A stretch of 64,000 bases of DNA from Clostridiales bacterium (GCA_015071005.1 SVIG01000001.1:124001-188000); one strand, 5' to 3'; numbered from the stretch's first letter, positions 1-9,649 are shown. Numbers and translations: made by a program. The notes: generated by a model from the letters alone, not told the origin.

Positions 1-10
1 ATCTTGTCAT
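1..10 (-). CDS. 5' end of a gene running off the left edge
   Basis: An ATG at 10..8 on the minus strand is preceded by an AAGGAGG ribosome site about ten bases upstream and follows the stop of the small peptide gene at 26..139 by 15 bases. Only three codons are visible, so no function can be proposed. Its position suggests it is co-transcribed with the small peptide. Confidence 0.4.
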
Positions 11-25
11 TCTCTTTGTCCCTCC

Positions 26-139
26 TTAACCAAAAATGTCCTCTTTTGTGTCGTCGCCGACTTCAAACGTATTCGAGCAACGCACCACTTCCTCGCTGAT
101 GAGTAAAATCTCCACGATTAACTCTTCATACTTCTTCAT
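26..139 (-). CDS. 37-residue hypothetical peptide
   Basis: A short open frame on the minus strand starts MKKYEELIVEILLISEE and ends GDDTKEDIFG. It has an ideal AGGAGG ribosome site nine bases before the ATG. The peptide is acidic with one cysteine (Cys21) and a hydrophobic stretch near residues 8-14, and it lacks a signal peptide or transmembrane helix. Another ATG with its own AAGGAGG follows 15 bases after the stop, so it may be the first cistron of a small operon that continues outside the window. I do not recognise a family. The layout (short conserved-looking N-terminus, acidic tail, immediate downstream partner) would fit a peptide precursor or a small regulatory protein, but nothing in view proves either. 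Confidence 0.55.
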   Translation of the reverse strand: MKKYEELIVEILLISEEVVRCSNTFEVGDDTKEDIFG

Positions 140-206
140 TTAGGTTTTCCTCCTATGCTTGCCAATTTACAAGTCGCAAACCTGTCAACTAATAGATTAC
201 AATATC

Positions 207-212
207 ATTATA
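207..212 (-). promoter_or_regulatory. possible -10 box for the small peptide gene
   Basis: The 140-487 gap is very AT-rich. On the minus strand TATAAT occurs at 212..207, about 70 bases before the peptide ATG, but no good -35 lies at the right distance. The rest of the gap holds only the palindrome at 388-418. Confidence 0.3.
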
Positions 213-387
213 ACATAATAAAAACATTTTTTGTTGCTATATTTTTTGCTTTATTTGTCATTTATTAACCAATTTCACTATGATTAAGCCGTTTAACATT
301 CAATTAATCCGTTTCCGCTTAAAAAAAAAGATAAATATCCTAGTGCAATTATTGAACGAAAATTATTATACAATCGAAAAATCACAA

Positions 388-418
388 GGGCAGATATGCG
401 TTCAACGCATACCTGCCC
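388..418 (-). repeat. GC-rich palindrome family copy 1, likely terminator of the GH78 gene
   Basis: Thirteen-base arms (GGGCAGATATGCG / CGCATACCTGCCC, one mismatch) flank a TTCAA loop. On the minus strand it lies about 70 bases after the rhamnosidase stop and is followed by TTGTGATTTTT, so it could act as an intrinsic terminator. Near-identical copies occur at 9324, 27749, 28411 and 29802, with a variant at 49512. Confidence 0.75.
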
Positions 419-489
419 TAACTTTATCCATTAAATCCCTGCGTATTTAATTCATTTGTTCACCATACCAATATGCCAATGGCTACTCA

Positions 490-2667
490 TTATGCAAGAA
501 GAAATATGTGTTTATTTCCTTGTTTTTCTTGGGATACGATCGTTTTGTTCGCAAAGGCAAATTCAAGCGCAAAATCCCCCGCTTGCTCTACTTCTAAGCG
601 AACGTTCTCATCCACATAACGCCATTCCACCTTCACTTCGCCCTTTTCAAAAGCGTAGCTGCCCTTTGCATAACCAAACTGCTTCGAGAATACGGGCGCA
701 ATGCGCAATCCTTTCCCTGCACACGGCTGAATCCCCAAAACGTAGGAGTACAGCCAATATACGCACGAGCCGAGCGAGTAATGATTAAAGGAATTCATGG
801 ACGGATTGAAGAAACCCTTATCCGTTGTGTAACCGTTCCAACGCTCCCAAATGGTCGTCGCGCCGTTGATAACACTATACCCCCAAGACGGATACTGCGT
901 GTTTTTCATAAGTTTATACGCAAGCTCTACTTCTCCGATATCGCAAAGCACAGGCAAAAGAAATCTTACGCCGATAAAGCCCGTCGTGAGCGTATCGTCT
1001 TGACGGGAAATCGCCCGCACGAGCGGCTGATGAATTTCGTCGCCTGACATAAATCCTGCTACGTATGCCACCAAATACGCCGTTTGCGTATCGCTCGTAA
1101 CACGTCCCTTTTCGTCTACCAAGTGTTTGCGGAACGCCGCTTTTGCCGCGCTGTGCAACGCTCTATATTCCGTTCCGTCCTCGCCCATAATTTCGCACAT
1201 TTTTGCAACCAACAGCAAGGAATAGCCGTAGAAGCATTGTATCATAACCGCCTTATCCGTTTCTTCCTTTACGGAAAGCCAGTCGCCGTACGTGAACAAT
1301 CCGTCCACTACGTTTTCCTCGTTAAGATGCGCCTTGTAAAAATCAATCCACCTTTTCGCTTGGGGTAAATTTTCTTCCACCATTTTCTTATCGCCATAGA
1401 AACGATAATGCATATAGGGAATCACCGTCACCGCGTCCCCCCAACAAGGGCTACCGCACGTTTCTTGGGTTACACAATGGAACATCGGCACAAAAGACGG
1501 TACAGCACCGTTTTCTTCACAGTCCGCACGCAAGGCTTGCATATAGTTGCGATAGAAGCGCTTGCAGTTCGCGTTGTACATCGCGCTGTCGCAAAAAATC
1601 TGTGTATCCCCCGTCCAGCCCAAACGCTCGTCACGTTGCGGACAATCGGTCGGCACGGAAATAAAGTTCCCAAGCTGCCCCCAATAGGCGTTTTGGTACA
1701 CCTTATTCACAATTTCGTCCGAGCACTCGAAATAGCCCGTTCTTTTCAAATCTTGCGAAAGAACCAACCCAACGATATCCGTAATTTCTACTTCGTCTAT
1801 ACTACCGTTTACTACCGTAATTTCCGCATAACGGAAACCGTGATAGGTAAACTTCGGCTCAAAACGGCAAATCTCGTCCGACAAAACCAATACGTCCGTA
1901 CAATGCGCGCTGCGGAGATTTTCCATATACAGCTCCCCACCGAGAGAAAGCATTTCCGCATGGCGGACGGTTACTTTTAACCCCCTTTTCCCTTTTGCAG
2001 AAAAATTCAGTACGCCAGCGAAGTTTTGTCCAAAATCCAAAAAAATGGAATTTTTCTTTTTCGTTTGCGTCGGGTAAAGTTTCCCCACACAAACAACCGG
2101 CTCCATATCGTACGGCTTAAAAGTACGCTCCTCGACAACGCATTTCGCCGAGGGAAGCGTATCGTACTGCGCGAAACCGTCGATTTTCTTATTCGCATCC
2201 ACGTATTCCCCGTCAAAGAAATCCGCGTATTCGATTTCCGAATTGTACGCTTTCCACGTTTCGTCCGTTTCAAAGACCTCTTCCGCGCCATCCTCGTAAA
2301 CAAGGCGCAGCTCCGCATACAAACGAGTTTCCGTGCCGAAGATCTCGCGCTTTGCAATATAGCCGAGTCTACCGGCAAACCAACCGTCTCCGACCGTCAC
2401 GCTAATGCGGTTTTCCGTTGCAATATACTCCGTAAGATCGTAGGTGCAAAGCATAACGTATTTGTTATAATTGGTGTACCCTGGCATAAAATACTCGTCA
2501 ATTTCCTTGCCGTTAATCTCTATGCGAAAAATTCCCAACGCGGAAATCTTTAATTCTGCCTTTACGACCTTTTTATTGCAGTAAAAACGACGGATAAACC
2601 GCGTCAACGGCATACCCATCGAATTTTTATCAATTTTTTTATCGTTTTTATGTATAGTAATCCACAT
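490..2667 (-). CDS. alpha-L-rhamnosidase, GH78 family
   Basis: A 725-residue glycoside hydrolase expected to release terminal L-rhamnose from plant glycosides or rhamnose-containing polysaccharides. The N-terminal third (about 1-300) has the beta-sandwich modules of bacterial rhamnosidases, including DFGQNFAGVLNF near 211-222. The catalytic (alpha/alpha)6 barrel carries the family signature DCPQRDERLGWTGD at about 341-354, which includes acidic active-site residues, and TTIWERW further on, whose Glu matches the proposed general base of GH78. No signal peptide is visible, so it probably acts in the cytosol on imported rhamnosides. GAGG seven bases before the ATG supports the start. It has its own promoter and a palindromic terminator candidate and stands alone, with no transporter beside it. 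Confidence 0.93.
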   Translation of the reverse strand: MWITIHKNDKKIDKNSMGMPLTRFIRRFYCNKKVVKAELKISALGIFRIEINGKEIDEYFMPGYTNYNKYVMLCTYDLTEYIATENRISVTVGDGWFAGRLGYIAKREIFGTETRLYAELRLVYEDGAEEVFETDETWKAYNSEIEYADFFDGEYVDANKKIDGFAQYDTLPSAKCVVEERTFKPYDMEPVVCVGKLYPTQTKKKNSIFLDFGQNFAGVLNFSAKGKRGLKVTVRHAEMLSLGGELYMENLRSAHCTDVLVLSDEICRFEPKFTYHGFRYAEITVVNGSIDEVEITDIVGLVLSQDLKRTGYFECSDEIVNKVYQNAYWGQLGNFISVPTDCPQRDERLGWTGDTQIFCDSAMYNANCKRFYRNYMQALRADCEENGAVPSFVPMFHCVTQETCGSPCWGDAVTVIPYMHYRFYGDKKMVEENLPQAKRWIDFYKAHLNEENVVDGLFTYGDWLSVKEETDKAVMIQCFYGYSLLLVAKMCEIMGEDGTEYRALHSAAKAAFRKHLVDEKGRVTSDTQTAYLVAYVAGFMSGDEIHQPLVRAISRQDDTLTTGFIGVRFLLPVLCDIGEVELAYKLMKNTQYPSWGYSVINGATTIWERWNGYTTDKGFFNPSMNSFNHYSLGSCVYWLYSYVLGIQPCAGKGLRIAPVFSKQFGYAKGSYAFEKGEVKVEWRYVDENVRLEVEQAGDFALEFAFANKTIVSQEKQGNKHIFLLA

Positions 2668-2701
2668 AAAACTGCCTCTTTTTTATAAACACTCCTACAT
2701 T

Positions 2702-2731
2702 ATTATATATTAAAAGGAATTATACTGTCAA
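2702..2731 (-). promoter_or_regulatory. sigma-A promoter of the rhamnosidase gene
   Basis: On the minus strand TTGACA (2731..2726) and TATAAT (2707..2702) are separated by 18 bases, 35 bases upstream of the GH78 ATG. Confidence 0.75.
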
Positions 2732-2931
2732 TACGCATTTTGCCGTTTTTTTAATCCAAACTGCTGTTTTTTTTTGATTTTATAAATTTTTATATAATAT
2801 TCACCAAAAAAAATAAAAATTTATCATTCCATAAAAAACGGACAAAACGCACATTCAATCCTCTCTAAATTCATGCTTTTTTTCACTTCTTAAGGTACTA
2901 AAAGAAGGCAAAAAATAGAGCATTGGTACAA

Positions 2932-2950
2932 GGCAGGTACGCGTTGAATA
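2932..2950. repeat. half copy of the GC-rich palindrome
   Basis: GGCAGGTACGCGTTGAA is one arm of the interspersed palindrome, but the second arm is degenerate (TACGTTTTAAGG). The surrounding stretch 2732-2972 is AT-rich intergenic sequence with no open frame that I can support. Confidence 0.5.
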
Positions 2951-2972
2951 CGTTTTAAGGAAAAATTACAAC

Positions 2973-3004
2973 AAAAAAAGGCGGAGACAAAGTCCGCCTT
3001 TTTT
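2973..3004 (-). terminator. intrinsic terminator after the CvpA-like gene
   Basis: GGCGGA and TCCGCC arms with a short loop are followed by a run of T on the minus strand, 11 bases after the stop of the gene at 3015-4244. The A-run on the other side makes it potentially bidirectional. Confidence 0.85.
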
Positions 3005-3014
3005 ACACTAATGA

Positions 3015-4244
3015 TTAGGCAAATTTCAATAAGTATTTATCGCAAATTTCATCCATAAACACTTTCACTACTTCGTAGAAGCCGTTTGCAAGGGAAGCGC
3101 GTTCGCTGAAGATTTCGCTCGCATAGAAGAGTCCGCAATATTCAAGCGCATACAGTACCGACCAAAGCGCAACGCAGATTGCCGCGCCGATTCCGAAGAA
3201 TAAAATGCAAGCCAAAATACTATCTACAACGCGCAAAGTTTTCACACTCTTCACGCCCTTAACGAGCTTGCTAAACCCAATACCAAGCAAGACGAATACG
3301 ACGATCGAAAGAATGCCCATAAGCGCCGCCGCCAAGATTCTACCAAGCAGTTTGCTATATTCCGTATCCTTGAAAAGGCGCATACATCTTTCTACGAATT
3401 TGCTCAAGAAGTGCCAATCCCCTTCGGAAACGTCCAAGAAGGGCAAGACGCAGCAAGCGACAAACGCAAGCGTACCGCCTACGGGGATAATCAAAACGCG
3501 CATTGTAGAGGCAAAGCCTTTCTTATAGCCATAGAACGCAACGCCGAAAATAATCCCAATCGTAAGGAAATCAAGCACGTAAGCTCTCGAATATTTGAGT
3601 GCTTCTACAACCCATTCTTTGGCAAAAATTTCCCCAAATGCGCCATTCGAAAGCTTTGTTGCGCTGACCACAAAAAGACCGATTGCCACGATAACTGCAA
3701 GCACCATTGCGGTGTTAATCATGCACGTGATACCACCCATAATACGCGTAAATACGCGAGGTTTCCCATAGCCGATCTTCTTCGGTCTTTTGCCGAAATA
3801 ATCGTCCGAATAATATTCGTCGTCGAAGTTGTCGCCGTCTTCTTCGTATTCAAAACCGTAGCCGTCGTAGGAAATACGTGTTTTTCTCTTGACGTATTTA
3901 ATTCTCGGGCGCAAGCATGCGTTGAATATAATCTGCACGATAAGCGTAAGTATGATTGCCGCAAGCGCAATCGTCATCGAGGTCGCAAAGCCTACGAACT
4001 CTGCCTTAAAGATATCTGCATAGAAATCTTTCAAGGGCAATTTATCGGCAAAGTTATAATCGACTACCGCGAACAAAACACCGGCAATCAACCAAAACAT
4101 ACCGCCCCAGCTTACTCTGCGGAAACCCTTTTTAAGTCCCACAAAAAACGCAATAAGCAAAATCACGCCACAAGCGATTGCAACGATCATAGGCAATTTC
4201 GCCACAACGTCCGATAACGTTAAAAGTGCATGGAAAGGAATCAT
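3015..4244 (-). CDS. CvpA-like multi-pass membrane protein, duplicated
   Basis: A 409-residue integral membrane protein with about eight hydrophobic segments. Two similar blocks can be seen: GLKKGFRRVSWGG after the first helix and GYKKGFASTMRVL around residue 235, each followed by a long hydrophobic stretch. This G-x-KKGF arrangement after a short helix resembles the CvpA (colicin V production) family, and the protein looks like two CvpA-type units joined by a charged cytosolic linker rich in Asp, Glu and Tyr (about 125-155). An AAGGAG eight bases before the ATG supports the start. It follows glnS by 55 bases and probably shares the fhs-glnS transcript. The family assignment is tentative; the membrane topology is much surer than the name. 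Confidence 0.6.
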   Translation of the reverse strand: MIPFHALLTLSDVVAKLPMIVAIACGVILLIAFFVGLKKGFRRVSWGGMFWLIAGVLFAVVDYNFADKLPLKDFYADIFKAEFVGFATSMTIALAAIILTLIVQIIFNACLRPRIKYVKRKTRISYDGYGFEYEEDGDNFDDEYYSDDYFGKRPKKIGYGKPRVFTRIMGGITCMINTAMVLAVIVAIGLFVVSATKLSNGAFGEIFAKEWVVEALKYSRAYVLDFLTIGIIFGVAFYGYKKGFASTMRVLIIPVGGTLAFVACCVLPFLDVSEGDWHFLSKFVERCMRLFKDTEYSKLLGRILAAALMGILSIVVFVLLGIGFSKLVKGVKSVKTLRVVDSILACILFFGIGAAICVALWSVLYALEYCGLFYASEIFSERASLANGFYEVVKVFMDEICDKYLLKFA

Positions 4245-4299
4245 ATTCTTATCTCCTTGTTCTATTCCTTACCCCTTTTCGAGGTTTAGAGTGCTAAAA

Positions 4300-5934
4300 T
4301 TATTTATTAAAGTTATCCTTTAAGGAAACGATTTCGGAAAGGACCAAACCGCCCTTTTCGTCTTTACATTTCTTATAATACCCGACGCGCATAAGCTGGA
4401 AGGCTTTCCCGTCCTCGCTTTCGCCAAGGTAGGGCTCCGCTTTGCCGTGGAAAATGTGTTCGCTATCCAAATTCATTCTTTCGGTGAAATCCTGACCGGC
4501 ATATTCCGCGTCCTTCAAAAGGGGCGCGTACTTGCGAATTTCTACGTCCAAACCCGTCTTACCGTCCACCCATTGAATCGTGCCCTTCACCTTGATACCG
4601 CTCGTATCGTTCGAAGAACGGCTTTCGGGGACGTAGGAGCATTTCAACTCAACCACGCTACCGTCGTTATCCGTAATGACTTCGTCACAATGGATAATGT
4701 ACGCACCCTTCAAACGCACGTAGCCGTCCGGCTTTAAGCGTTGATATTTAGGGGGCGGCACAACGGCAAAATCCGCTCTATCGATATACACCGTATTCGA
4801 GAACGCCACCTTTCTCGTGCCAAGCTCCGGCTTCAAGGGATGAATTGCGGAGTCAAGAAGTTCTTCCCCTTCGTAGTTGGTGATGGTCACCTTTAAGGGA
4901 TCGAGCACCGCCATCGCGCGCTCCGCATTTTCGTTGAGATTGTCGCGAATACACGCTTCCAAATAGGAAAGCTGACATTCGGAATTTGCTTTTACAATAC
5001 CGATCTTGGTACAGAAATCCAAGAGCGCTTCGGGGGGTACGCCGCGATTGCGAAGACCGGTCACCGTCGGCATACGGGGATCGTCCCAGCCGTGCACGTG
5101 GTTTTCTTCCACCAAGCGCTTTAAGTAGCGCTTCGACATTACCGTGTTCGTAATGGCAAGTCTTGCAAACTCGATTTGACGGGGCTTCGGCGCAAAACCG
5201 AGCTGAATCCCTACCCAATCGTAAAGAGGTCTATGATCCTCGAATTCAAGGGTACAAAGGGAATGCGTCACCCCTTGCAAATAGTCGCAAATCGGGTGTG
5301 CGTAGTCATACATGGGATAGATACACCACTTATCCCCCGTACGGTGATGCGTACTGCGCAAAATTCGGTAAATAACGGGGTCGCGCATGTTCATATTCGG
5401 CGAGGACATATCAATCTTCGCACGAAGGCACTTGCTACCGTCGGGGTATTTACCCGCTTTCATTTCACGGAAGAGCTGTAAATTTTCTTCTACGCTGCGG
5501 TTTCTATACGGACTTTCTTTGCCTGCTTCCGTAAGCGTACCGCGCGTCGCGCTGATCTCTTCGGGGGAAAGGTCGCAAACAAACGCCTTGCCGTCCATAA
5601 TCAATTTTTCCGCATACTCGTAAATAGTATCGAAGAAATCGGACGCGTACACTTCCTTTGCCCAATCGTAGCCGATCCAAGCAATATCCTTGCGAATCGC
5701 GTCGACAAACTCCGTTTTTTCTTTGGACGGGTTGGTGTCATCGAAGAAAAGGTTGCACTTGCCTTCGTACTTTTTCGCCGTACCAAAGTTGACGAGCATA
5801 CTTTTTACGTGTCCGATATGCAAATAGCCGTTCGGCTCGGGCGGAAAACGCGTTTGTACCGCGGAAATCTTCCCGTTTTCGATATCGTCATTGATAATTT
5901 GTTCAATAAAATTCGTCGCTTCTATCGTTTTCAT
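4300..5934 (-). CDS. glnS: glutamine--tRNA ligase
   Basis: A 544-residue class I aminoacyl-tRNA synthetase that charges tRNA-Gln directly with glutamine. It shows PPEPNGYLHIGH (HIGH motif) at about residues 31-42, a KMSKS equivalent VMSKR in the middle of the protein, and the C-terminal anticodon-binding beta-barrels typical of GlnRS (KVAFSNTVYIDRADF region). The length is normal. It lies between fhs (54 bases upstream) and the CvpA-like gene. Most Firmicutes make Gln-tRNA by amidating Glu-tRNA with GatCAB, so a GlnRS is a lineage-informative trait that points to an acquired gene in a less common clostridial group. Only a weak GAGAG ribosome site precedes the ATG. Confidence 0.96.
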   Translation of the reverse strand: MKTIEATNFIEQIINDDIENGKISAVQTRFPPEPNGYLHIGHVKSMLVNFGTAKKYEGKCNLFFDDTNPSKEKTEFVDAIRKDIAWIGYDWAKEVYASDFFDTIYEYAEKLIMDGKAFVCDLSPEEISATRGTLTEAGKESPYRNRSVEENLQLFREMKAGKYPDGSKCLRAKIDMSSPNMNMRDPVIYRILRSTHHRTGDKWCIYPMYDYAHPICDYLQGVTHSLCTLEFEDHRPLYDWVGIQLGFAPKPRQIEFARLAITNTVMSKRYLKRLVEENHVHGWDDPRMPTVTGLRNRGVPPEALLDFCTKIGIVKANSECQLSYLEACIRDNLNENAERAMAVLDPLKVTITNYEGEELLDSAIHPLKPELGTRKVAFSNTVYIDRADFAVVPPPKYQRLKPDGYVRLKGAYIIHCDEVITDNDGSVVELKCSYVPESRSSNDTSGIKVKGTIQWVDGKTGLDVEIRKYAPLLKDAEYAGQDFTERMNLDSEHIFHGKAEPYLGESEDGKAFQLMRVGYYKKCKDEKGGLVLSEIVSLKDNFNK

Positions 5935-5988
5935 AATCTCTCTCGTTTTTTGTTATTCAAAAGCGTGAATTGCCAACAGTTGGAATCT

Positions 5989-7644
5989 TTACGACAAGCC
6001 CACGATCGTGCCGTCGGAAAGCAAATCGATCTTTTCCGCCGCCGGATGCGCGCCAAGACCGGGCATCAGCATAATCTTGCCTGCAATCGCAACGATAAAC
6101 CCTGCGCCGCCCTTTAACACGATATCGCGTACCGTCACGCGGAAGCCTTCGGGTCTACCCAACAACTCGGCATTGTCGGAAAGGGAGTATTGCGTTTTCG
6201 CAATAATCACGGGCAAATTGCCACAACCCTTTTCTTCAATCGTCTTAATCTTTGCGAGCGCTTCTTCGGAAAAGTCTACGCCGTCCGCGCCGTAAATCTT
6301 CTTCGCTACGTTCTCTATCTTTTCGCATACCCCTTCGTCAAGCTCGTAGGGATGACAAAGCTTGGAAGGAATTTCGCAAGCCTTTACAACTTCTTCCGCA
6401 AGCTCCTTGCCGCCTTCGCCGCCCTTTAAGAAGACGTCCGTAAACACCGCTACCGAGCCTGCTTCTTGCACCGTCTTAATAACAAAATCGGTTTCCGCTT
6501 GCGTATCCGTAAAGAAACGGTTCATCGCTACGACAACGGGTTTTTTGTATACGTTTTTCACGTTTTCGATATGTTTCAAAAGGTTGGGCATACCCTTTGC
6601 AAGCGCGTCCAAATTCTCTTCGGAAAGGTTTGCTTTTTCCGCGCCGCCATGCAATTTCAACGCCTTGACCGTCGCTACGATAACCACGCAATCGGGTTCA
6701 ATCCCCGCCGCACGGCATTTCGTATCCAAGAACTTTTCCGCACCAAGATCCGCGCCAAAGCCTGCTTCCGTGACCGCGTAATCGGCAAGACTCATCGCCG
6801 CATACGTTGCTTGTACGCTGTTGCAGCCGTGCGCGATATTCGCAAACGGACCGCCGTGGATAATCGCAGGCGTATGCTCAAGCGTTTGCACCAAGTTCGG
6901 CTTCATCGCCTCTTTTAAGAGTACCGCCATCGAACCGACCGCACCGGGGATATCCTTTGCGCGGACGTAGTCGCCGTCCGTATTCAAGCCGACGATGATG
7001 TTGCCCAAGCGTTTTTTCAAATCGTCAATGTCGGTCGCCAAGCAAAGCACCGCCATAATTTCGCTTGCCGCGGTGATGTCGAAGTGGTCCTCTCTTTCCA
7101 CCCCTCTGCCCTTACCGCCGATTTGGATATTGATGAGCTGACGCTCGTTCATGTCCATACAACGATGGAAATAGATATTGTTCAAGTCAATTTTAAGCTC
7201 GTTGCCGCGGAAGATATGGTTATCCATCAACGCGCACAAGAGATTATTCGCCGCCGTAATCGCGTGCAAGTCGCCCGTGAAATGCAAGTTAATGTCGGAC
7301 ATGGGTACGACCTGTGCATAGCCGCCGCCTGCCGCGCCGCCCTTGATCCCGAAAACGGGTCCAAGCGAGGGTTCGCGCAAAGCAAGGCAAGCCTTTTTGC
7401 CAAGTTTGGAAAGCCCGTCGGCAAGACCGATGGATACGGTCGTTTTCCCTTCACCGGAGGCGGTGGGGTTAATCGCCGTCACCAAAATCAGCTTTGCGTT
7501 CCGCTGCGCCGTCGTAGGAAGTGCGATTTTCGCTTTGTATTTGCCGTAAAGCTCTAATTCGTTTTCCGTCAAGCCCAATTTTTGTGCGACCTCACGAATG
7601 TCAATCAGCTCGGCGCGTTCTGCAATTTCGATATCCAACAGCAT
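5989..7644 (-). CDS. fhs: formate--tetrahydrofolate ligase
   Basis: A 551-residue cytosolic enzyme that makes 10-formyl-tetrahydrofolate from formate, THF and ATP, feeding one-carbon metabolism and purine synthesis. A P-loop-like [10 protein letters not shown] lies near residue 62, followed by the conserved [22 protein letters not shown] region and, near the C-terminus, [21 protein letters not shown] place the start at the ATG at 7644 (MLLDIEIAE) because GGAGGGAG lies seven bases upstream; the in-frame ATG at 7668 would put that ribosome site inside the coding region. It heads a minus-strand group with glnS and the CvpA-like gene. No other Wood-Ljungdahl genes are nearby, so a folate-cycle role is more likely than acetogenesis from this window alone. 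Confidence 0.97.
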   Translation of the reverse strand: MLLDIEIAERAELIDIREVAQKLGLTENELELYGKYKAKIALPTTAQRNAKLILVTAINPTASGEGKTTVSIGLADGLSKLGKKACLALREPSLGPVFGIKGGAAGGGYAQVVPMSDINLHFTGDLHAITAANNLLCALMDNHIFRGNELKIDLNNIYFHRCMDMNERQLINIQIGGKGRGVEREDHFDITAASEIMAVLCLATDIDDLKKRLGNIIVGLNTDGDYVRAKDIPGAVGSMAVLLKEAMKPNLVQTLEHTPAIIHGGPFANIAHGCNSVQATYAAMSLADYAVTEAGFGADLGAEKFLDTKCRAAGIEPDCVVIVATVKALKLHGGAEKANLSEENLDALAKGMPNLLKHIENVKNVYKKPVVVAMNRFFTDTQAETDFVIKTVQEAGSVAVFTDVFLKGGEGGKELAEEVVKACEIPSKLCHPYELDEGVCEKIENVAKKIYGADGVDFSEEALAKIKTIEEKGCGNLPVIIAKTQYSLSDNAELLGRPEGFRVTVRDIVLKGGAGFIVAIAGKIMLMPGLGAHPAAEKIDLLSDGTIVGLS

Positions 7645-7701
7645 AGATACTCTCCCTCCAAAAGGCAATAAACTCTCACTATATATACTATTAGTTCTAT
7701 C

Positions 7702-7707
7702 ATTATA
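7702..7707 (-). promoter_or_regulatory. -10 box upstream of fhs
   Basis: GGTATAATGAT on the minus strand gives a perfect TATAAT about 58 bases before the fhs start. No strong -35 is present at 16-18 bases, so this is a partial match only. Confidence 0.45.
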
Positions 7708-7818
7708 CCATATATTTTCGAAAAAGGGAATAGTTCTGCCGCGATTTTTTCAATTTTTTTTGGAAATTTTATAAAAAATTTCTTTGTATCTTTCCTTTCG
7801 AGAATCCCCTTAAAACGT

Positions 7819-7848
7819 TTGACTTGACATAGTCAAATGTCGTATAAT
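7819..7848 (+). promoter_or_regulatory. glyS promoter overlapping a palindrome
   Basis: TTGACT (7819-7824) and TATAAT (7843-7848) are 18 bases apart, 40 bases before the glyS ATG. The spacer contains the palindrome TTGACATAGTCAA (7824-7836), itself nested with TTTGAC/GTCAAA. This is a plausible repressor site, but its regulator is unknown. Confidence 0.7.
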
Positions 7849-7888
7849 AGCCATGTATATAAAATTTTATGTAAAGAGGTTTTACGTT

Positions 7889-9289
7889 ATGGCAGAAAAG
7901 AGAGCGGTTACGATGGAAAAACTCGTTTCCCTTTGCAAAAACAGGGGCTTTATCTTCCCCGGAAGTGAAATTTACGGCGGTCTTGCGAACACGTGGGATT
8001 ACGGTCCTTTGGGTGTAGAGCTGAAAAATAACGTCAAGAAAGCTTGGTGGAAGAAATTCATTCAAGAAAATCCCTATAATACGGGCGTTGACTGCGCAAT
8101 TTTGATGAACACGCGCACTTGGCAGGCTTCGGGGCATCTCGGCGGTTTCTCCGACCCCCTTATGGACTGCAAGAGCTGTAAAGCTCGCCACCGCGCGGAC
8201 AATCTTGTGGAAAACTACGTCGCCAAGAAAGGTATGGACGTAAAAGTAGAAAGCATGGACAACGACGCACTTGAAGCGTTCATCAACGAACATAAAATCG
8301 TTTGCCCCATCTGCGGCAATTCTGATTTTACGTCGATTCGTAAGTTCAACTTGATGTTCAAGACCTTCCAAGGCGTCACGGAAGACAGCGCGAACACGGT
8401 ATATCTTCGTCCCGAAACGGCGCAGGGTATCTTCGTAAACTTTGCGAACGTACAACGTTCCACTCGTATGCGCGTACCTTTCGGTATCGGGCAAATCGGT
8501 AAGTCCTTCCGTAACGAAATCACCCCCGGTAACTTCACTTTCCGTACCCGTGAATTTGAGCAAATGGAACTTGAATTCTTCTGCAAACCCGGCACGGATT
8601 TGGAATGGTTCGCATACTGGAAAGATTTCTGCAAAAACTGGCTTCTTTCGCTTGGCATGAAGGAAGAAAACTTGCACCTTCGCGACCACTCCCCCGAAGA
8701 GCTTTGCTTCTATTCCAAGGCAACGACGGACTTCGAATACAAATTCGCATTCGGTTGGGGCGAGCTTTGGGGCATTGCGGATAGAACGGATTACGACCTT
8801 TCCCAGCACGCGAAGGAATGCGGAAAACCCATTGATTATCTCGATCCCGTCACCAACGAACGTTACGTTCCCTACGTTGTAGAGCCTTCTCTTGGTGCGG
8901 ACCGCGTTGTGCTCGCTTTCTTGACGGACGCTTACGACGAAGAAGTAGTTGACGCGGAAAAGAACGATATCCGTACGGTGCTTCGTTTGCACCCTGCTCT
9001 TGCGCCTTATAAGTGCGCGGTACTCCCCCTTCAAAAGAATCTTTCGGAAGCGGCGGACGCAATCTACGCAAAAATGTGCAAGAAATTCCCTGCAACCTAC
9101 GACGTAACCGGTTCGATCGGCAAACGCTATCGTCGTCAAGACGAAATCGGTACGCCCTTCTGCGTAACCATCGATTTCCAAACTCTTGAAGACAACACCG
9201 TAACGGTACGCGACCGCGATACAATGGAACAAATCCGTGTAAGCGTAGAAGACGCAATCAAGTATATCGAAGAAAAGCTTGAATTCTAA
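7889..9289 (+). CDS. glyS: glycine--tRNA ligase, single-chain dimeric type
   Basis: A 466-residue class II synthetase of the alpha2 type found in many Firmicutes, archaea and eukaryotes, not the alpha2beta2 GlyQ/GlyS pair. It has the N-terminal [16 protein letters not shown] and [13 protein letters not shown] motifs, the class II motif 2 region with [12 protein letters not shown] and [14 protein letters not shown], and motif 3 [11 protein letters not shown] Cys pair, CPICGNSDF, lies in the insertion domain, and the C-terminal anticodon-binding domain ends the protein. The start is taken at MAEKRAVT, preceded by AAAGAGG; an upstream ATG at 7853 lacks a ribosome site and lies next to the promoter. 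There is no T-box in the 40-base leader. Confidence 0.97.
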   Translation: MAEKRAVTMEKLVSLCKNRGFIFPGSEIYGGLANTWDYGPLGVELKNNVKKAWWKKFIQENPYNTGVDCAILMNTRTWQASGHLGGFSDPLMDCKSCKARHRADNLVENYVAKKGMDVKVESMDNDALEAFINEHKIVCPICGNSDFTSIRKFNLMFKTFQGVTEDSANTVYLRPETAQGIFVNFANVQRSTRMRVPFGIGQIGKSFRNEITPGNFTFRTREFEQMELEFFCKPGTDLEWFAYWKDFCKNWLLSLGMKEENLHLRDHSPEELCFYSKATTDFEYKFAFGWGELWGIADRTDYDLSQHAKECGKPIDYLDPVTNERYVPYVVEPSLGADRVVLAFLTDAYDEEVVDAEKNDIRTVLRLHPALAPYKCAVLPLQKNLSEAADAIYAKMCKKFPATYDVTGSIGKRYRRQDEIGTPFCVTIDFQTLEDNTVTVRDRDTMEQIRVSVEDAIKYIEEKLEF

Positions 9290-9323
9290 TTTTTGAAAAA
9301 CGCAATTTTATAGCAAATGACAA

Positions 9324-9354
9324 GGGCAGGTACGCGTTCAACGCATACCTGCCC
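9324..9354. repeat. GC-rich palindrome family copy 2
   Basis: GGGCAGGTACGCG and CGCATACCTGCCC arms around a TTCAA loop. It sits 35 bases after the glyS stop and also at the far end of the convergent RNA locus, so it may terminate transcription from both sides. The plus-strand tail is CGTCTTTT and the minus-strand tail TTGTCATTT. Confidence 0.8.
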
Positions 9355-9553
9355 CGTCTTTTCCCAATTAACTATATGCCCCGAAAGCTGTTTTCACAGC
9401 CCTATAGCCGATAGGATATTAAACCCCTGCATTTTTCAGCAGGGGTATTATTCTCATATTCAGTTGTGAGCGTTTTCTCTTTTTTCGTTCACCTGTTGTT
9501 GCGATCATACGTCGCGCGCCGGCTCATTCGCCGCATTTCTTTCAGGTTACTTT

Positions 9554-9586
9554 TTATTTTTTAACGCTCCCGATTATTTCGTTCAT
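9554..9586 (-). other. micro-ORF, 10 residues, in the structured RNA
   Basis: MNEIIGSVKK, with GCGAGG nine bases upstream inside the preceding micro-ORF, whose stop lies six bases before this ATG. The spacing resembles translational coupling. Coding status is unproven. Confidence 0.25.
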
Positions 9587-9592
9587 TGGTGT

Positions 9593-9649
9593 TTACCTCG
9601 CTTCACCTTTTTTGTTAAAGTACCGTGCCGACTTTTGGTCTATTACCAT
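9593..9649 (-). other. micro-ORF, 18 residues, in the structured RNA
   Basis: MVIDQKSARYFNKKGEAR, with AAAGGAGG ten bases before the ATG. The ribosome site and start lie within a stem closed by GTTAAAG/CTTTAAC, so folding would hide them. Coding status is unproven. Confidence 0.3.

Noticed and set aside
7769..9232. 487-codon open frame antisense to glyS
   Set aside because: It is the mirror of a well-conserved synthetase, has no ribosome site and no recognisable domain; the codon bias of the real gene keeps the opposite frame open.
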